Positions 6,802 through 7,058 of a DNA stretch of 7,058 nucleotides are shown one piece after another. The position numbers and the translations under genes were made by a program. This DNA is from Bryobacteraceae bacterium (GTDB taxonomy: Bacteria > Acidobacteriota > Terriglobia > Bryobacterales > Bryobacteraceae). How positions within the stretch are numbered: the stretch's first letter is position 1; each line of letters begins with the position of its first letter. The notes beneath the pieces are model-generated. The model saw only the letters and a program-made list of their open reading frames with translations, was not told where the DNA came from and did no database searches. Location of the stretch: contig JACMLA010000722.1 of the NCBI GenBank assembly GCA_014379815.1, positions 1-7,058 of the forward strand, read 5' to 3'.

Positions 6802-7058
6802 TCAGGGCGCGGCCGAATCGCCTTTGGCGTTGGCTTTCACCGGTGGCGGAAAGTAAGCGTCGAAGTTGACGAAGACAATTGGCGAGGTTGCTTCGGTGCC
6901 ATCAAACAGAGAGAACAGGTTGCGGCGTTTGGGATAGTGCTCCCAGACGTTGCGTATTCGCCGGGGCCTTTCAGGCCGTGGTGATAGACCTCGACGCTCA
7001 AGCCCGCGCCATCGCCGCTTTCCGGATAAATAACCACCTCATATTGCATGTCTTCTCC
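6802..7058 (-). CDS. Frameshifted 3' part of the gene upstream of cassette protein A
   Basis: Two minus-strand frames carry one apparent protein. From the right edge to about 6962 the frame reads MQYEVVIYPESGDGAG...VEVYHHGLKGPG, which looks like beta-strand coding sequence. From 6960 down to a TGA at 6804-6802 the -1 frame reads RIRNVWEHYPKRRNLF, then SPIVFVNFDAYFPPP, and ends KGDSAAP. The second frame has no ATG, GTG or TTG upstream before its own stop, so it cannot be a separate gene. Adding one base in the GGCCCCGG run (6961-6968) would join them smoothly as GLKGPG-RIRNVWEHY. This is a real mutation or an assembly error. GGAG sits 5 bases before the ATG at 7049-7047, so a complete gene of about 80 residues is possible, but the frame is also open through the edge. 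By position it may be another cassette (pseudopilin-type) member; I cannot name which. The unshifted frame would run on to 6837 with a low-complexity tail that I consider spurious. Confidence 0.6.

Noticed and set aside
6955..6985. Programmed -1 ribosomal frameshifting at the frame break
   Set aside because: No canonical X-XXY-YYZ slippery heptamer is present in the phase needed, and I see no obvious downstream pseudoknot. A single-base indel is simpler.
6837..7049. The uninterrupted 70-residue minus-strand frame as a complete protein
   Set aside because: Its second half turns into a Ser/Thr-rich, low-complexity tail (SSSTSTLTFRHR), while the -1 frame over the same bases reads as a well-formed protein end. 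I treat it as a frameshift artefact or lesion.

Overview
The window suggests a member of the Verrucomicrobiota. The main evidence is a 1131-residue minus-strand protein whose pilin-like N-terminus, internal landmarks and C-terminal ending match my recollection of the Verru_Chthon cassette protein A family (TIGR02600 type), so far associated with this phylum. The histidine kinase, with several beta-rich OB-like repeats before a single membrane helix, is also a style I associate with Verrucomicrobiota. Base composition is moderately GC-rich by eye. A genus cannot be given from the sequence. All family assignments are from memory of motifs, not from a search.

Layout. Bases 1-263 (plus) hold the C-terminal end of a glycoside hydrolase of the GH88/GH105 (unsaturated glucuronyl/rhamnogalacturonyl hydrolase) kind. 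An intergenic stretch follows, with a possible hairpin at the hydrolase stop and an extended -10 promoter-like site near 329-337. Bases about 410-2554 (plus) encode a large membrane-anchored sensor histidine kinase of the NarL/DegS-like (HisKA_3, HPK7) class, with no response regulator beside it. A short convergent gap (2555-2686) holds two small stem-loops. From there to the right end everything lies on the minus strand: reading 5'->3', a frameshifted fragment (7058-6802), the large cassette protein A (6774-3379) and a small secreted protein (3382-2687). The small protein's possible TTG start overlaps the TGA stop of the large gene.

How the genes may work together. The three minus-strand genes look like one operon: gaps are 27 bases and an overlap. 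They would supply envelope components: a giant protein with a type IV pilin/GspK-like N-terminus and a small exported partner. The system is poorly characterised and its function is not known to me. The plus-strand genes appear unrelated to it. The hydrolase would act in polysaccharide breakdown. The kinase probably senses something outside the cytoplasm and signals to a response regulator encoded elsewhere.

The main oddities are the reading-frame break in the gene upstream of the cassette protein, the TTGA stop/start overlap, a perfect 18-bp palindrome on the last codons of the small secreted protein gene, and a kinase without an adjacent partner. I saw no tRNA, rRNA, insertion sequence, CRISPR array or phage feature.
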